Counted from the first letter of the stretch, positions 1-9,384 are shown. The stretch: 64,000 nt of DNA from CAWIUB01 sp963839995 (GCA_963839995.1 CAWIXH010000012.1:62001-126000); one strand, 5' to 3'. The notes: generated by a model from the sequence alone, not told the origin. A program made the numbers and translations.

Positions 1-1533
1 GGGGTGGTGTACGCCCAGGACGGTTCGATCATCGCCGTGCTACCGCACGGGGTGGCGCCGCCGGCTGGCTTCGAGAACGTTCCGGTCACGCAGAGCGGCG
101 GAACGATCTACCCGGGCCTGATCGAGCTGCACAATCACCTGCCCTACGACGTGCTGTCGCTGTGGAATGTGCCGAAGCAGTACGGCGATCGGGACCAGTG
201 GAGCGGTTCGTCGACCCCTGATTACCACCGGCTCATCACCGGCCCGATGAGTGTGCTCGGCCGCAACGACGAGGTAGTCCCCGCGATCGTCCGCTACGTG
301 GAGCTGCGATGCCTGCTCGGTGGGACCACGACAAGCCAAGGCGTCTCGCTGGCGTCCGACGCCGGCATCGTCAAGCACTTCCGCGGGCTCGTCCGCAACG
401 TCGAGTCGACCGCCGATCCGGACCTTCCTCCTGCCGCAACGCACATCGCCGACGTGGACGCGAACGATGCGGAGCATTTCCTGGCCCGCATCTCCGGGCG
501 TCAGAAGATCATCCTGCACCTGGCGGAGGGGACGGACGCGGCTGCGCGGCGCCACTTCCAAGCCCTGCAGTTCGCACCGGGAAAGTGGGCGATCACCCCG
601 AACCTGGTGGGCATCCATTGCGTGGGCCTCAGCGCCGCGGACTTCGCGGTGTTCGCCGATCACGGCGGCAGCATGGTCTGGTCGCCGTTCTCCAACCTGC
701 TGCTGTACGGGAAGACGGCAGAACTCGGCGCCGCGCTGGATCATGGCGTGCCGGTGGCGCTCGGGTCCGACTGGTCGCCGTCGGGAAGCAAGAACCTGCT
801 CGGCGAGCTCAAGGTTGCCCAGCTGGCCGCCGAGGGGGCCGGGGCGACCCTGACCCCGGCCGACCTCGTCAGGATGGTGACCACGACACCGGCACACATG
901 CTCGGCTGGGATCGTCACCTCGGCAGCCTCGAGGCCGGCAAACGAGCCGACCTGATAGTCGTCGACGGGGTCGGCGGCAAGCCATACGACACCTTGGTAC
1001 AGGCCACCGAGTCGGATATCAGGCTCGTGGTGATCAACGGCATTGCGCGGGCCGGCACCCGGCCGCTCATGGACTCGCTCGGCCTCGGCGACGGCGAGCG
1101 CGTGACGGTGGGCGGCACGCTGCGAGTGCTCAATCTCGCCCAGGCCACGGCCGACCCCACCGTGGAGGCGCTGTCCGCAGCCGAAGCAGTCGCCCGCCTC
1201 GAACAGGCGTTGGGCGCCCTGGGCGGCGCTACCCAGCCGGGCCGGCTGGCCGCGGCACCCCTGCGAGGGCACGTCTGGCTGGCGGTCGACGGCGTCATCG
1301 ACAACCACATGTCCTCGCGCCCGCACCTGATCTACCGCGGCAAGGTGACCGGACCGAACTTCCGCGGTCACACCGCGACTCGGCGCAGCGCCCAGCCGCC
1401 GGGCCCGCTGCCTTCGCTCCGCCTCGACCCGCTCACCGCCGTGGACAACCCAGGGTTCTACGACGCGATCAAGGCTGAGCGGAATGTGCCGGCGGACATC
1501 CGGCAGAGCCTGGTCGACCAACGACCACACTGA
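1..1533 (+). CDS. Amidohydrolase family protein (5' end outside window)
   Basis: This is a metal-dependent amidohydrolase of the TIM-barrel superfamily that includes cytosine deaminase, imidazolonepropionase and chlorohydrolases. The metal-binding HxH motif lies in PGLIELHNHLPYD near residue 40. A conserved His follows in GIHCVG, and the metal Asp is in LGSDWSPSG. The C-terminal half ends with the usual beta-sandwich return (GSLEAGKRADLIVVDG). The reading frame is open to the first base and the N-terminal beta-sandwich is shorter than in relatives, so the true start is probably upstream of the window. About 60 residues after the return strand resemble nothing I can name. The substrate cannot be told from sequence. 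The next gene begins 23 bases downstream with its own ribosome site, suggesting co-transcription. Confidence 0.85.
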   Translation, partial: GVVYAQDGSIIAVLPHGVAPPAGFENVPVTQSGGTIYPGLIELHNHLPYDVLSLWNVPKQYGDRDQWSGSSTPDYHRLITGPMSVLGRNDEVVPAIVRYVELRCLLGGTTTSQGVSLASDAGIVKHFRGLVRNVESTADPDLPPAATHIADVDANDAEHFLARISGRQKIILHLAEGTDAAARRHFQALQFAPGKWAITPNLVGIHCVGLSAADFAVFADHGGSMVWSPFSNLLLYGKTAELGAALDHGVPVALGSDWSPSGSKNLLGELKVAQLAAEGAGATLTPADLVRMVTTTPAHMLGWDRHLGSLEAGKRADLIVVDGVGGKPYDTLVQATESDIRLVVINGIARAGTRPLMDSLGLGDGERVTVGGTLRVLNLAQATADPTVEALSAAEAVARLEQALGALGGATQPGRLAAAPLRGHVWLAVDGVIDNHMSSRPHLIYRGKVTGPNFRGHTATRRSAQPPGPLPSLRLDPLTAVDNPGFYDAIKAERNVPADIRQSLVDQRPH

Positions 1534-1555
1534 CGCACGCGGAGGAGTTCTTGCC

Positions 1556-2395
1556 ATGACCGCAATCCCTTTTTGCCCTGGATATCCTCCGCCGTACGAC
1601 GTGCTCGTCGCGGCCTATCCCGATGCGGCCGTCTACCCGCCTGCGGCGTTCCGGGTGGAATGGGGACCGATCTTCCACCGCGGACGGCTCGACGGCACGG
1701 CGCAGGTACTGATCATCGGCCAGGATCCCGCCGTGCAGGAAACCGTCACCAGGCGGATACTGGTCGGCGTCGCGGGGCAGCGCACCCAGGGACTGCTGGC
1801 CAAGCTCGGGCTCACGCAGAGCTACGTCCTCGTCAACACACTCCTGTACAGCGTGTACGGGCAGGCGGGCGGCACCAAGCACATTGCTGACCCCGCGATC
1901 GTGGCCTACCGCAATCGTTGGGTCGACGCCATCACCTCGCACAACGACGTTCGCGCGGTCATCACACTCGGCACCCTCGCGGCAGAGGCGTTCACCCGGT
2001 GGCAGGCGACGCAGACCGGCGCGGGATATACCGGCCACCATGCCGCTCTGCTGCACCCCACCTATCCGGAATCGGCCTCGGCCAGCGGGCAGACGACACT
2101 CGCGGCGGCGACTGCCCGGCTGCTGGCGAACTGGAACGCGGCACTTCCCGGCCTGATGCAGGCGACGCCGCACCCCGACCAGCCCGCGACCGGCACGCCG
2201 TACGGGACGACATTCCTGGACGCCGATCTGCCGCCCATCCCGGCCCGAGACCTGCCCGCCGGGGTGCCCGATTGGATGCGCGTCGAACGGAACTGGGCCA
2301 GCCGAACCGGCAGCACTGCCGACACGAAGCGGGCCACCATCACCGTCACCGTTCCGCCGGCTGCACGGCCTTGGGACGACGCACGCCCCGCCTGA
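1556..2395 (+). CDS. Uracil-DNA glycosylase fold protein
   Basis: The 279-residue protein has the uracil-DNA glycosylase superfamily layout. A GQDPA-type motif (VLIIGQDPAVQE) near residue 55 forms the catalytic water-binding region, and LLHPTYPES near residue 165 corresponds to the C-terminal HPS-type loop that enters the DNA minor groove. Between them is an NTLLYS segment like the substrate-binding Asn strand. Family members remove uracil or related bases from DNA, but many bacterial relatives are uncharacterised, so specificity is open. The ATG at 1556 is chosen because GGAGGAG lies about 8 bases upstream; longer readings run into the preceding gene. A C-terminal extension of about 90 residues is rich in Pro and Ala and looks unstructured. 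Confidence 0.75.
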   Translation: MTAIPFCPGYPPPYDVLVAAYPDAAVYPPAAFRVEWGPIFHRGRLDGTAQVLIIGQDPAVQETVTRRILVGVAGQRTQGLLAKLGLTQSYVLVNTLLYSVYGQAGGTKHIADPAIVAYRNRWVDAITSHNDVRAVITLGTLAAEAFTRWQATQTGAGYTGHHAALLHPTYPESASASGQTTLAAATARLLANWNAALPGLMQATPHPDQPATGTPYGTTFLDADLPPIPARDLPAGVPDWMRVERNWASRTGSTADTKRATITVTVPPAARPWDDARPA

Positions 2396-2474
2396 TCTTG
2401 CGGTTGTCGTCGAGCTATCGCTGCACCTGAGCATCGAGGTCATGTTCGGATCGGTTCTGGTGTTGACTGGAAGC

Positions 2475-2915
2475 ATGCCTCTGGACGGTAAGTACGAGCC
2501 CAGCCCCCGGGCGTGGGCGCGAGAGCAGGCGGAGAAGTACGAGAGCTCCGGTGGTACGCAGGGCACGACGCTGCAAGGCAAGCCGGTCATCGTCTTGACG
2601 AGCAAGGGCGCGAAGACCGGGAAGCTGCGCAAGACGCCGCTGATGCGCGTCGAGCACGACGGGACGTATGCCGTGGTGGCCTCGCTCGGCGGCGCGCCGA
2701 GGAACCCGGTCTGGTACTTCAACCTCAAGGCCCATCCGCAGGTCGAATTGCAGGACGGGCCCGTGCGCCGGGACATGACGGCCCGCGAGGTCACCGGCGA
2801 GGAGAAGGCGATCTGGTGGCAGCGCGCGGTGGCCGCCTGGCCGGACTATGCCGAGTACCAGAAGAAGACCGACCGGCAGATCCCGGTGTTCGTCCTGGAG
2901 CCCCTGCCCGGTTGA
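2475..2915 (+). CDS. Deazaflavin-dependent nitroreductase family protein
   Basis: The 146-residue protein belongs to the F420-binding split-barrel family that includes mycobacterial Ddn. Family hallmarks visible are SKGAKTGKLRKTPLMRVEHDG near residue 45, the RNPVWYFNLKAHP block near residue 80, and the C-terminal DRQIPVFVLEP strand. Known members reduce substrates with reduced cofactor F420, which fits an actinobacterial host. The start at 2475 (MPLDGKYEPSP) matches the usual N-terminus of the family; the frame is open further upstream but without family-like residues. No F420 biosynthesis gene is in the window, so cofactor use is inferred from family membership. Confidence 0.85.
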   Translation: MPLDGKYEPSPRAWAREQAEKYESSGGTQGTTLQGKPVIVLTSKGAKTGKLRKTPLMRVEHDGTYAVVASLGGAPRNPVWYFNLKAHPQVELQDGPVRRDMTAREVTGEEKAIWWQRAVAAWPDYAEYQKKTDRQIPVFVLEPLPG

Positions 2916-2940
2916 TCCCGCGGTGCGCGATCATGCTGCG

Positions 2941-4221
2941 GTGACAGCTCACGACGGACAGCCGATCGGAGCCGGACGTCTCCGGCAGGGCACGATCTAT
3001 CGGGACGGGATCAGCGGGCGCCATCCGAGGATCCCGACGAGCTGGGAGTCGTTGGTCACGAAGGCGCGTCGCGCGATGTCCCGCGAAGCGTTCGCCTACG
3101 TCGCGGGTGGGGCCGGCCTTGAGTCGACGATCGCCGCCAATCGGACCGGGTTGGACTCGTGGCGCATCGTGCCGCGGGTGCTGCGCGACGTGTCACCGCG
3201 CGACCTGAGCACCGAGCTGTTCGGCCGCACCCTGCCCGCACCTGTGCTGGTCGCGCCGATCGGCGTGTCGTCGATGGCGCACCGCGAGGCGGACCTCGGT
3301 GCGGCCCGGGCCGCCGCGGCCGAGGGTGTGCCGATGGTGTTCTCCAACCAAGCGTCGGTCTCCATGGAGGAATGTGCCGCCGTCATGGGGGATTCCCCGA
3401 GGTGGTTCCAGCTCTACTGGAGCTCGGTGGACGAGCTGGTGGACAGCTTCGTGTCGCGCGCCGAGGCCTGCGGCTGCGAGGCCCTCGTCGTCACGCTGGA
3501 CACGACAATGCTCGGCTGGCGCACCCGCGACCTCGATCTCGGCTCGCTGCCGTTCTCGCACGGATGGGGAATCGCCCAGTACACGAGTGATCCGGTCTTC
3601 ATGAGATTGGCCGCCGCACGGATCTCATCGGGAGAGCGCCCGCGCGTCACTTTTGCCGCGGTTCGGACGCTCGTAGACATCGCTCGAGCCCATCCAGGTC
3701 GGTTGCGTGACAACCTGCGCTCGCCGCGGCCGCGGGCTGCCGTCGAGACGTTCCTGGACATCTACTCGCGCCCGTCCCTCACCTGGGACAACTTGGCTTG
3801 GTTGCGCGACCGCACGAACCTCCCGATCGTCCTCAAGAGCGTGCTGCATCCCGACGACGCCCGGCTGGCGCTCGACCATGGTGTCGACGGGCTGATCGTC
3901 AGTACGCACGGCGGCCGTCAGGTCGACGGGTCGATCGGCGCCGCCGAGGCGTTGCCGTCCGTCGTCGAAGCCGTTGACGGACGGATGCCAGTGCTGCTCG
4001 ACAGCGGCATCCGGGGCGGCGCTGACATCGTCAAAGCGCTGGCTCTCGGTGCGAGAGCTGTGCTGATCGGGCGGCCGTGGGTCTACGGATTGGCCGTGGG
4101 CGGCACCAGTGGCGTGCGGGACGTGCTGCGCAACCTCATCGCCGAGCTTGACCTGACGTTGGGGCTGTCGGGCTGCGCCTCGGTCGCGACCGCGCGGGAC
4201 ATCACGCTCGTCAGCGTCTAA
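2941..4221 (+). CDS. FMN-dependent alpha-hydroxy-acid oxidase (lactate 2-monooxygenase-like)
   Basis: This 426-residue enzyme is in the FMN-dependent alpha-hydroxy-acid dehydrogenase family (lactate 2-monooxygenase, lactate oxidase, glycolate oxidase). It shows the N-terminal AFAYVAGGAGLESTI block, the FMN-binding APIGVSSMAH strand, VLKSVLHPDDA with the FMN-contacting Lys, the active-site STHGGRQVDG carrying the catalytic His and substrate Arg, and the phosphate loop LLDSGIRGGADIVKALALGARAV. The family usually has SNHGGRQ; here Asn is Thr. Length and the roughly 50-residue insertion before VLKS favour lactate 2-monooxygenase over L-lactate dehydrogenase. The GTG at 2941 is used because upstream codons overlap the nitroreductase gene and look non-homologous. 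Confidence 0.85.
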   Translation: MTAHDGQPIGAGRLRQGTIYRDGISGRHPRIPTSWESLVTKARRAMSREAFAYVAGGAGLESTIAANRTGLDSWRIVPRVLRDVSPRDLSTELFGRTLPAPVLVAPIGVSSMAHREADLGAARAAAAEGVPMVFSNQASVSMEECAAVMGDSPRWFQLYWSSVDELVDSFVSRAEACGCEALVVTLDTTMLGWRTRDLDLGSLPFSHGWGIAQYTSDPVFMRLAAARISSGERPRVTFAAVRTLVDIARAHPGRLRDNLRSPRPRAAVETFLDIYSRPSLTWDNLAWLRDRTNLPIVLKSVLHPDDARLALDHGVDGLIVSTHGGRQVDGSIGAAEALPSVVEAVDGRMPVLLDSGIRGGADIVKALALGARAVLIGRPWVYGLAVGGTSGVRDVLRNLIAELDLTLGLSGCASVATARDITLVSV

Positions 4222-4225
4222 CGTA

Positions 4226-4241
4226 CTGACCGAACGGTCAG
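4226..4241. promoter_or_regulatory. TetR-type operator in front of paaZ
   Basis: The sequence CTGACCGAACGGTCAG is an inverted repeat with perfect 7-base arms around AA. It lies in the 38-base gap between the hydroxy-acid oxidase stop and the paaZ start. GACCG-N2-CGGTC palindromes are typical operators of TetR-family repressors, including those that control phenylacetate genes in actinobacteria. No TetR gene lies nearby, so a repressor encoded elsewhere is implied. Its position just before the ribosome site fits direct repression. Confidence 0.6.
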
Positions 4242-4259
4242 GAAATGAGAGGTCGCCCG

Positions 4260-6293
4260 ATGGCAGCGCTTCGCAGTTACGTCTATGGATCATGGTTCGC
4301 CCCGTCCGAAGAGGGCAGTCCGGTGTACGACGCGGTCACCGGCGACGAGGTCGCCAGGGTGTCCAGCGCCGGTGTCGATATGGCCCGGGTGCTGGACTAT
4401 GCGCGCGCTCACGGTGCCGCTGTGCGGGAGTTGACCTTCCACCAGCGCGCCGTGTTGCTCAAGGCACTCGGCTCGTTCCTGCGCGAGCATCGCGAGGAGC
4501 TGTACGAGCTGTCGGCCCGCAGCGGCGCGACCAGATACGACGCGAGGTTCGACGTCGACGGTGGCATCGGTGTGCTGCTCAGTTACGCCAGCAAGGGCAA
4601 GCGCGAGCTGCCGAACGACACGATCTGCCTGGACGGGCCCGTCGAGCCGCTCGGCAAGGGCGGGCAGTTCGTCGGACAGCACATCTACACGTCGATGCAC
4701 GGCACCGCGGTGCAGATCAACGCCTTCAACTTCCCGGTCTGGGGGCCGCTGGAGAAGCTCGCCACGTCGCTGCTGGCCGGGTTGCCGAGCGTGATCAAGC
4801 CGGCCAGCCAGACGGCCTACCTCACCGCCCGGCTGGTCGAACTCGTCGTCGAGTCCGGGCTGCTGCCCGAAGGCGCCGTGCAGCTGATCTGCGGCAGCGT
4901 GGGGGATCTGTTCGACCACCTGGACGGGCAGGACCTGGTCGCCTTCACCGGCTCCGCGTCCACGGCGGCCAAGCTGCGCGGTCACCCGACCGTCGTCTCG
5001 CGGGCGGTGCGGTTCAACGCGGAGGCCGACTCCCTCAACTGCTCGATCCTCGGCCCGGACGCCACCGCCGGCACCCCGGAATTCGACCTGTTCGTCGACC
5101 AGCTGATCACCGAGATGACCGTCAAGACTGGCCAGAAGTGCACGGCCATTCGCCGAGCGCTCGTGCCGTCCATGCTGCTGGCGGACGCCGCGGACGCCGC
5201 GGCCGCCAAGCTTGCCGGCGTCACGGTTGGCGATCCACGCAACCCCGATGTGCGGATGGGCGCCCTGGCCAGCCGGGAGCAGCGCGAGGAGGTCCGCCGG
5301 TCGCTCAAGGCGCTACTTGCCGCTGGCCGGCTGGTGTTCGGCAATCCGGACCATGTCGACGTCGTCGGCGCAGACGCAGAGCGCGGGGCGTTTGTGTCGC
5401 CATTACTGCTGCGCTGCGATGACGCGTACCGCCCGGAGCCGCATGAGGTCGAGGCGTTCGGACCGGTGAGCGCGCTGATGCCCTACCGCGATGCGGCCGA
5501 CGCGGTGGCCCTCGCGGCGCGTGGCGCAGGCAGCCTGGCCGGGTCGATCGTCAGCGGCGACGCCGATTTCGTGTCGACGGTCGTGCGTGGCATAGCCCCA
5601 TGGCACGGCCGGCTGCTGGTGCTCGACCGCGACAGCGCGCCGGAGTCCACCGGTCATGGGTCGCCGTTGCCGATGCTCGTGCACGGCGGCCCGGGACGGG
5701 CCGGCGGCGGCGAGGAGCTTGGCGGTGTCCGCGGCGTACTGCACCACATGCAGCGGACCGCCGTGCAGGCCAGCCCGCGGCTGCTCGGCGCGGTGAGCAA
5801 GCACTGGGTGCCCGGGTCGCCGCCTACCAGCGGCGGTACCCACCCGTTCCGCAAGTCGCTGGCCGACCTTCGGGTGGGCGACACCGTCGTCGCCGGACCC
5901 CGGACCGTCACCCTCGAGGACGTCGAGCACTTCGCTGCGTTCACCGGTGACACGTTCTACGCGCACATGGACGAGGAAGCCGCGCGGGCCAACCCGTTCT
6001 TCGACGGGCGGGTGGCGCACGGCTACCTGATCCTGTCGTTCGCCGCTGGCCTGTTCGTCGATCCGGATCCGGGGCCCGTGCTGGCCAACTACGGCATCGA
6101 CAACCTGCGCTTCCTGTCGCCGGTGTATCCCGGCGACGAGCTGAGGGTGACGCTCACCTGCAAGCAGATCTCGCCTCGCGGCGACGCGCCGCATGGCGAA
6201 GTGCGTTGGGATGCCGACGTCACCAAGCAGGACGGCTCGTCGGTGGCCAAGTACGACGTGCTGACGATGGTCGCCAACGAATGGCCGAGCTGA
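4260..6293 (+). CDS. paaZ: Oxepin-CoA hydrolase / semialdehyde dehydrogenase PaaZ
   Basis: This 677-residue bifunctional enzyme acts in aerobic phenylacetyl-CoA degradation. The C-terminal hydratase domain opens the oxepin-CoA ring and the N-terminal dehydrogenase oxidises the resulting aldehyde to 3-oxo-5,6-dehydrosuberyl-CoA. Residues 1-510 are an aldehyde dehydrogenase with the catalytic Cys in TGQKCTAIRRA and the general-base Glu in RFNAEADSLN. Residues 535-677 are an (R)-hydratase (MaoC) domain with TGDTFYAHMDEEAARANPFF and GRVAHGYLI supplying the Asp and His. Full length is close to E. coli PaaZ (681). AGAGG 8 bases before ATG 4260 supports that start; an in-frame ATG at 4245 is less likely. 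No other paa gene lies in the window, so the gene stands apart from its pathway here. Confidence 0.93.
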   Translation: MAALRSYVYGSWFAPSEEGSPVYDAVTGDEVARVSSAGVDMARVLDYARAHGAAVRELTFHQRAVLLKALGSFLREHREELYELSARSGATRYDARFDVDGGIGVLLSYASKGKRELPNDTICLDGPVEPLGKGGQFVGQHIYTSMHGTAVQINAFNFPVWGPLEKLATSLLAGLPSVIKPASQTAYLTARLVELVVESGLLPEGAVQLICGSVGDLFDHLDGQDLVAFTGSASTAAKLRGHPTVVSRAVRFNAEADSLNCSILGPDATAGTPEFDLFVDQLITEMTVKTGQKCTAIRRALVPSMLLADAADAAAAKLAGVTVGDPRNPDVRMGALASREQREEVRRSLKALLAAGRLVFGNPDHVDVVGADAERGAFVSPLLLRCDDAYRPEPHEVEAFGPVSALMPYRDAADAVALAARGAGSLAGSIVSGDADFVSTVVRGIAPWHGRLLVLDRDSAPESTGHGSPLPMLVHGGPGRAGGGEELGGVRGVLHHMQRTAVQASPRLLGAVSKHWVPGSPPTSGGTHPFRKSLADLRVGDTVVAGPRTVTLEDVEHFAAFTGDTFYAHMDEEAARANPFFDGRVAHGYLILSFAAGLFVDPDPGPVLANYGIDNLRFLSPVYPGDELRVTLTCKQISPRGDAPHGEVRWDADVTKQDGSSVAKYDVLTMVANEWPS

Positions 6294-6516
6294 CTCGATC
6301 GCAAGATCATCAGAATGGGGGCGGATCGAGATCCTGTACTGGTGGCGGCTCGTCCGGGATCTCCGGCTTCGGGTAGTCCGGGAGGTGGGTGCGGTAGCGG
6401 TGGCCGGTGGGTGCGGTCCACTGGTAGCCGCCGTCGGGATGGGGCTCGACGTGCCAGCCGGCGTCGTCTTTGGCCGGATGGTGCCGTGGGCATAGGGCCT
6501 GCACATTGAGTTAGCT

Positions 6517-8239
6517 ACTTCGACCTGAAAAAGTCGGGCGTCGGTGAGTGTGGTCGTCGGGCGGCTGGCCGGCGGGTGGGTCGGATGGTGTTGATCGTCG
6601 CCGGTGGGTGGTTTCAGCTGGCGAGGTTGCCGATCTTGACCAGGTTGTGGGTCAAGACCCCGTGGCCGGCCCAGATCCGGGCTCCCTGGGTGCCGTCGAG
6701 GCGGGTGCGGTCCCATCCGTACCCGCGTTTGAGGCTGCTGATCCGGCCTTCGCTGCCGGTTCGCCATTTCACGGTCCGCCGGAACGCGGGCCTGCGTTCC
6801 TCGGCCTGGCGGGCCGTGCCGGGTCTGCCTTTGCGGGGGATGACGACGGTGCGCACACCTTGCGCGTGCAGGTCGTCGTCGACCTTCTTCTCTCCGTAGC
6901 CGCGATCCGCGGTTACCGTGCGGGGGCGGCGGTTCGTACGACGGATGACGCGTCCGACGGCGGGGGCGAGCTGCGGCGCGTCGGCGGGGTTGCCAGGCTC
7001 GACGGTGTGGTCGAGCACGACGCCGTCGTCGTTGTCCACGACCTGGCCCTTGTACCCGAACTCGACCGGCTTGCCGAGGCGGCCCTTGGCGATCGGGCGG
7101 GCGTCCGGGTCGTGCAGGCTGACCCGCCGTGTCGCCCCATCCGGTGTTGTGCCGGCGACGCGTTGCCGGGTCTGCGCGGCGATGCGCAGGGTCGCTTCCA
7201 GCAGCTCGACCAGGTCATTCACCGCCCGCCGCAGTCGTCCGCGGCGCCGGCCCGCCGCCGCGTCACGCACCCCCACTGCCGCAAGCCGTTCGGCCTTGAG
7301 CTGGGCACCGCGCAGCGCCCGGCGGGCGTTGCTGAGCAGCCGCTCGGCGTCGCGGGCGGCCTTCTCGGCCAGCCCGGCCAGTTCCCCGGTGATCCGCCGC
7401 ACCGTGGCCTGCGCCTCGTCACGCCCCGCCGCGGCGCGCAGGCGCAGCTTCGCCGCGATCCCGTGCGCCCGTTTGCCGGCCACCCGGGACCGGTCCCGGA
7501 CCTTGGTGCGCGTCGCGCCACCAGCGGCCTGGATCCGCCGGCCGGTCGCCGCGATCCGCCGCACCGCCTTGGCCAACAACCCCGAATCGGTCGGGTAGGC
7601 GACGTTCGCCGGCACCACCGTCGTGTCCGCGCGCAGCCGCGTGGTGCGCAGCAGCTTCGCCTCGGCCGCCTTCGCCAGCAGCGCTTCATTCAGCCCATCC
7701 ACTGCGGCCGTGCCGCAGCGCGTCGTCAGCTTCATCAATGTCGTCGGGTGCGGCACCGACCCATCCAGCGGGATCCGGCAGAACCGCCGCCACGTGATCG
7801 AGTCGGTCACCTCCCGGCACAGCGACTCGAAGCCCAGCCGATACCGGAACTTCAAGAACATCAACCGCAGGTAGGTCTCCATCGGCGTAGACGGCCGGCC
7901 CACTCGTGGGTCGAAGAACGCCACGAACGGCGCAAAGAACGCCGGGTCATCGAGCAGGCGATCCACCCGTGCCAGCTCCTCCGGCAGTCGCCGCACCTGC
8001 TCAGGCAGCACCGCCTCCCACAAGCTGACCTGCTCCGCCCGCGTCCGCAGCATCCGCACTCCCGGCTCGACCCGACCACCGCCGAGACCATGATCCCGCA
8101 AGACTAGACCTCCAACCCGACGGCACGCCGAGCCGAATCCCCTACAAAACAAGGAGATCTGATCAGTAGCCGGACGGAGTCGAGCCGGTTTCGGCTGACC
8201 CAGTCGATGAGATCCGCGCCGACTTTTTCAGGTCGAAGT
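6517..8239 (-). mobile_element. Insertion sequence, copy 1 (DUF772-type DDE, 1723 bp)
   Basis: The element is bounded by inverted terminal repeats that begin ACTTCGACCTGAAAAAGTCG and match for 21 bases. Flanking AGCT at 6513-6516 and 8240-8243 is the target duplication. Because the target is palindromic it can equally be read as a 6-base TAGCTA duplication around a slightly shorter repeat. One transposase gene fills the element, with its start 186 bases from the right end. An almost identical copy of the same length lies inverted at 24551-26273. I cannot fix the family with certainty; ISNCY or IS1182-like are the candidates. Confidence 0.92.
6614..8053 (-). CDS. IS transposase (DUF772 + DDE), copy 1
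   Basis: The transposase carries an N-terminal DUF772-like domain (METYLRLMFLKFRYRLGF, then SITWRRFCRIPLDG). A DDE nuclease domain follows, with the first Asp in LRADTTVVPANVAYPTDS, the second in TVTADRGYGEKK, and a final acidic region in WRTGSEGRISSLKRGYG. A basic, Arg- and Ala-rich insertion of about 130 residues separates the first two, as expected for this group. The start at 8053 (MLRTRAEQVSLW) is preceded by GGGAG; the frame is open 99 bases further. Comparison with copy 2 shows one amino-acid difference (Leu here, Met there, in METYLR-L/M-MF) and at least two silent changes. The reading frame is intact, so the element may be active. Confidence 0.9.
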   Translation of the reverse strand: MLRTRAEQVSLWEAVLPEQVRRLPEELARVDRLLDDPAFFAPFVAFFDPRVGRPSTPMETYLRLMFLKFRYRLGFESLCREVTDSITWRRFCRIPLDGSVPHPTTLMKLTTRCGTAAVDGLNEALLAKAAEAKLLRTTRLRADTTVVPANVAYPTDSGLLAKAVRRIAATGRRIQAAGGATRTKVRDRSRVAGKRAHGIAAKLRLRAAAGRDEAQATVRRITGELAGLAEKAARDAERLLSNARRALRGAQLKAERLAAVGVRDAAAGRRRGRLRRAVNDLVELLEATLRIAAQTRQRVAGTTPDGATRRVSLHDPDARPIAKGRLGKPVEFGYKGQVVDNDDGVVLDHTVEPGNPADAPQLAPAVGRVIRRTNRRPRTVTADRGYGEKKVDDDLHAQGVRTVVIPRKGRPGTARQAEERRPAFRRTVKWRTGSEGRISSLKRGYGWDRTRLDGTQGARIWAGHGVLTHNLVKIGNLAS

Positions 8240-9321
8240 AGCTAGTCTGACCGCCGTCGACGCGACGGATGCGGTGATCCAGATCGCAATGCTCGGCCTG
8301 GCGCCCGCAGCTTGAGAATGCACAAGTCTGGTCGCGGGCGATGACCAGTCGGCGCAGGTCGGCGGGTGGCCGGTAGGTGCGTGGCCCGTAGTCGATCACC
8401 TGGCCGCGCAGGGCCGAGGCGGCGAGGTCGACCGCGCGGCGCGCCGCTGGTCGGCAGTGCGCTCGTCGCCGGCGCAGGTACCTGCGGCCAGCGCGTTCAC
8501 CGCAGCCATGATCGCGGCCGCGCCTTCGGCCGGTAGCAGCGCCCACAGGCTGGCCATCCCATCCGGCAACGGCGTGAGGAACACCCGGCGGCGGGCCCAT
8601 CGCGTCGGTGTGCCGCTGGTCCGCATCGCGTGGGTCGGCCGCCAGGACGGCGCGGGCGACGCTGCTCCGGAACTGTCCGACCGTCTGCTCGCTCGCCCGC
8701 CGGTGGACCCGCGCCTCGACCCGTCGCGCTGCCTCGTCGTCGATGTGCTCGACCGCATCGGCCAGGCACCGCGCATGCAGGGCCAGGGTGTCCGGCAGTC
8801 GCGAGGTCAGCGCGACGGCGACGTCCAGCCGAGCCTGCGCAGTCGGGCCGGACAGCCGCAGTGCACAGGCGACGTCCTCCTGCGTCCAGTCCCGCCCTAT
8901 CGGGTCGATGGTCTGGCCACGATTGGCGTGCATAGAGGCCAGCACCCGTTGCTGCAGGCCGGCCAGCCACGCCAGTTGCCGTTCGATGCCGACAAGTAGA
9001 TCGACCCGACCGGCCGCGTCCAACTGCTCGGGATCGAGCAGCGCGAGCACGGCCGTCGCCGCCGCGCCGGGCACCGCACCCGAGATGGCTGCAGCACTGC
9101 CCGACGGATCGGTGAGCGCATCGAAGACGAGAATTGCCCTATCCTGCAAGGGATTTCTCATCGAAACTACCGCGGTACTGCGTGTCGTTGACTTATCTGA
9201 GGATGTCCGGCTGCGTGGCTGGCCAGGGAGTTGGCGAGATGAGCACGCGCCGGATGGTGACCGAGGAGATGAACAGGCGCGACCAACGCGGCTCGCGGCG
9301 GGAGCGCTCGATGACCCGCCC

Positions 9322-9348
9322 TTGACACCAGCACTTCGAGCCTACACT
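9322..9348 (+). promoter_or_regulatory. Probable promoter of the arsR-AHSA1 operon
   Basis: TTGACA at 9322-9327 is followed after 15 bases by TACACT at 9343-9348, about 40 bases before the arsR start. Spacing is short of the ideal 17. Just downstream (9350-9382) the sequence is unusually A+T-rich, with imperfect inverted ATAAC/GTTAT, which could be the repressor's own operator. The rest of the gap between 9162 and 9384 shows nothing else I recognise. Confidence 0.45.
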
Positions 9349-9384
9349 CTATAACCAACTCATTTCAGAACTGGATAGTTATCG

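Larger units (their letters stand above)
6310..9161 (-). pseudogene. Decayed DUF222/HNH (13E12-family) gene, split by an IS
   Basis: Read from 9161 downward, this is a DUF222 protein with a C-terminal HNH nuclease, the 13E12-repeat family common in actinobacteria. The N-terminal part reads cleanly to about 8590. The homology then continues in another frame (LTPLPDGMASLWALLPAEG) and returns to the first frame near 8440, giving two frameshifts. The HNH core CDLDHRI is followed at 8239 by an insertion sequence. The family-like tail NVQALCPRHHPAKDD resumes at about 6512. Joining the two halves through the target duplication still leaves an in-frame TAA, so the gene was already dead when the IS arrived. 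These genes occur in many diverging copies per genome; biological role is unclear. Confidence 0.8.

Noticed and set aside
40..1557. A 505-residue reading frame opposite the amidohydrolase gene
   Set aside because: It is Arg/Gly/Asp/Val-rich mirror coding caused by high GC; the plus strand carries the real motifs.
6548..8107. A 519-residue frame opposite the IS transposase, repeated in copy 2
   Set aside because: Conservation between copies comes only from the element being duplicated; no protein motifs are present.
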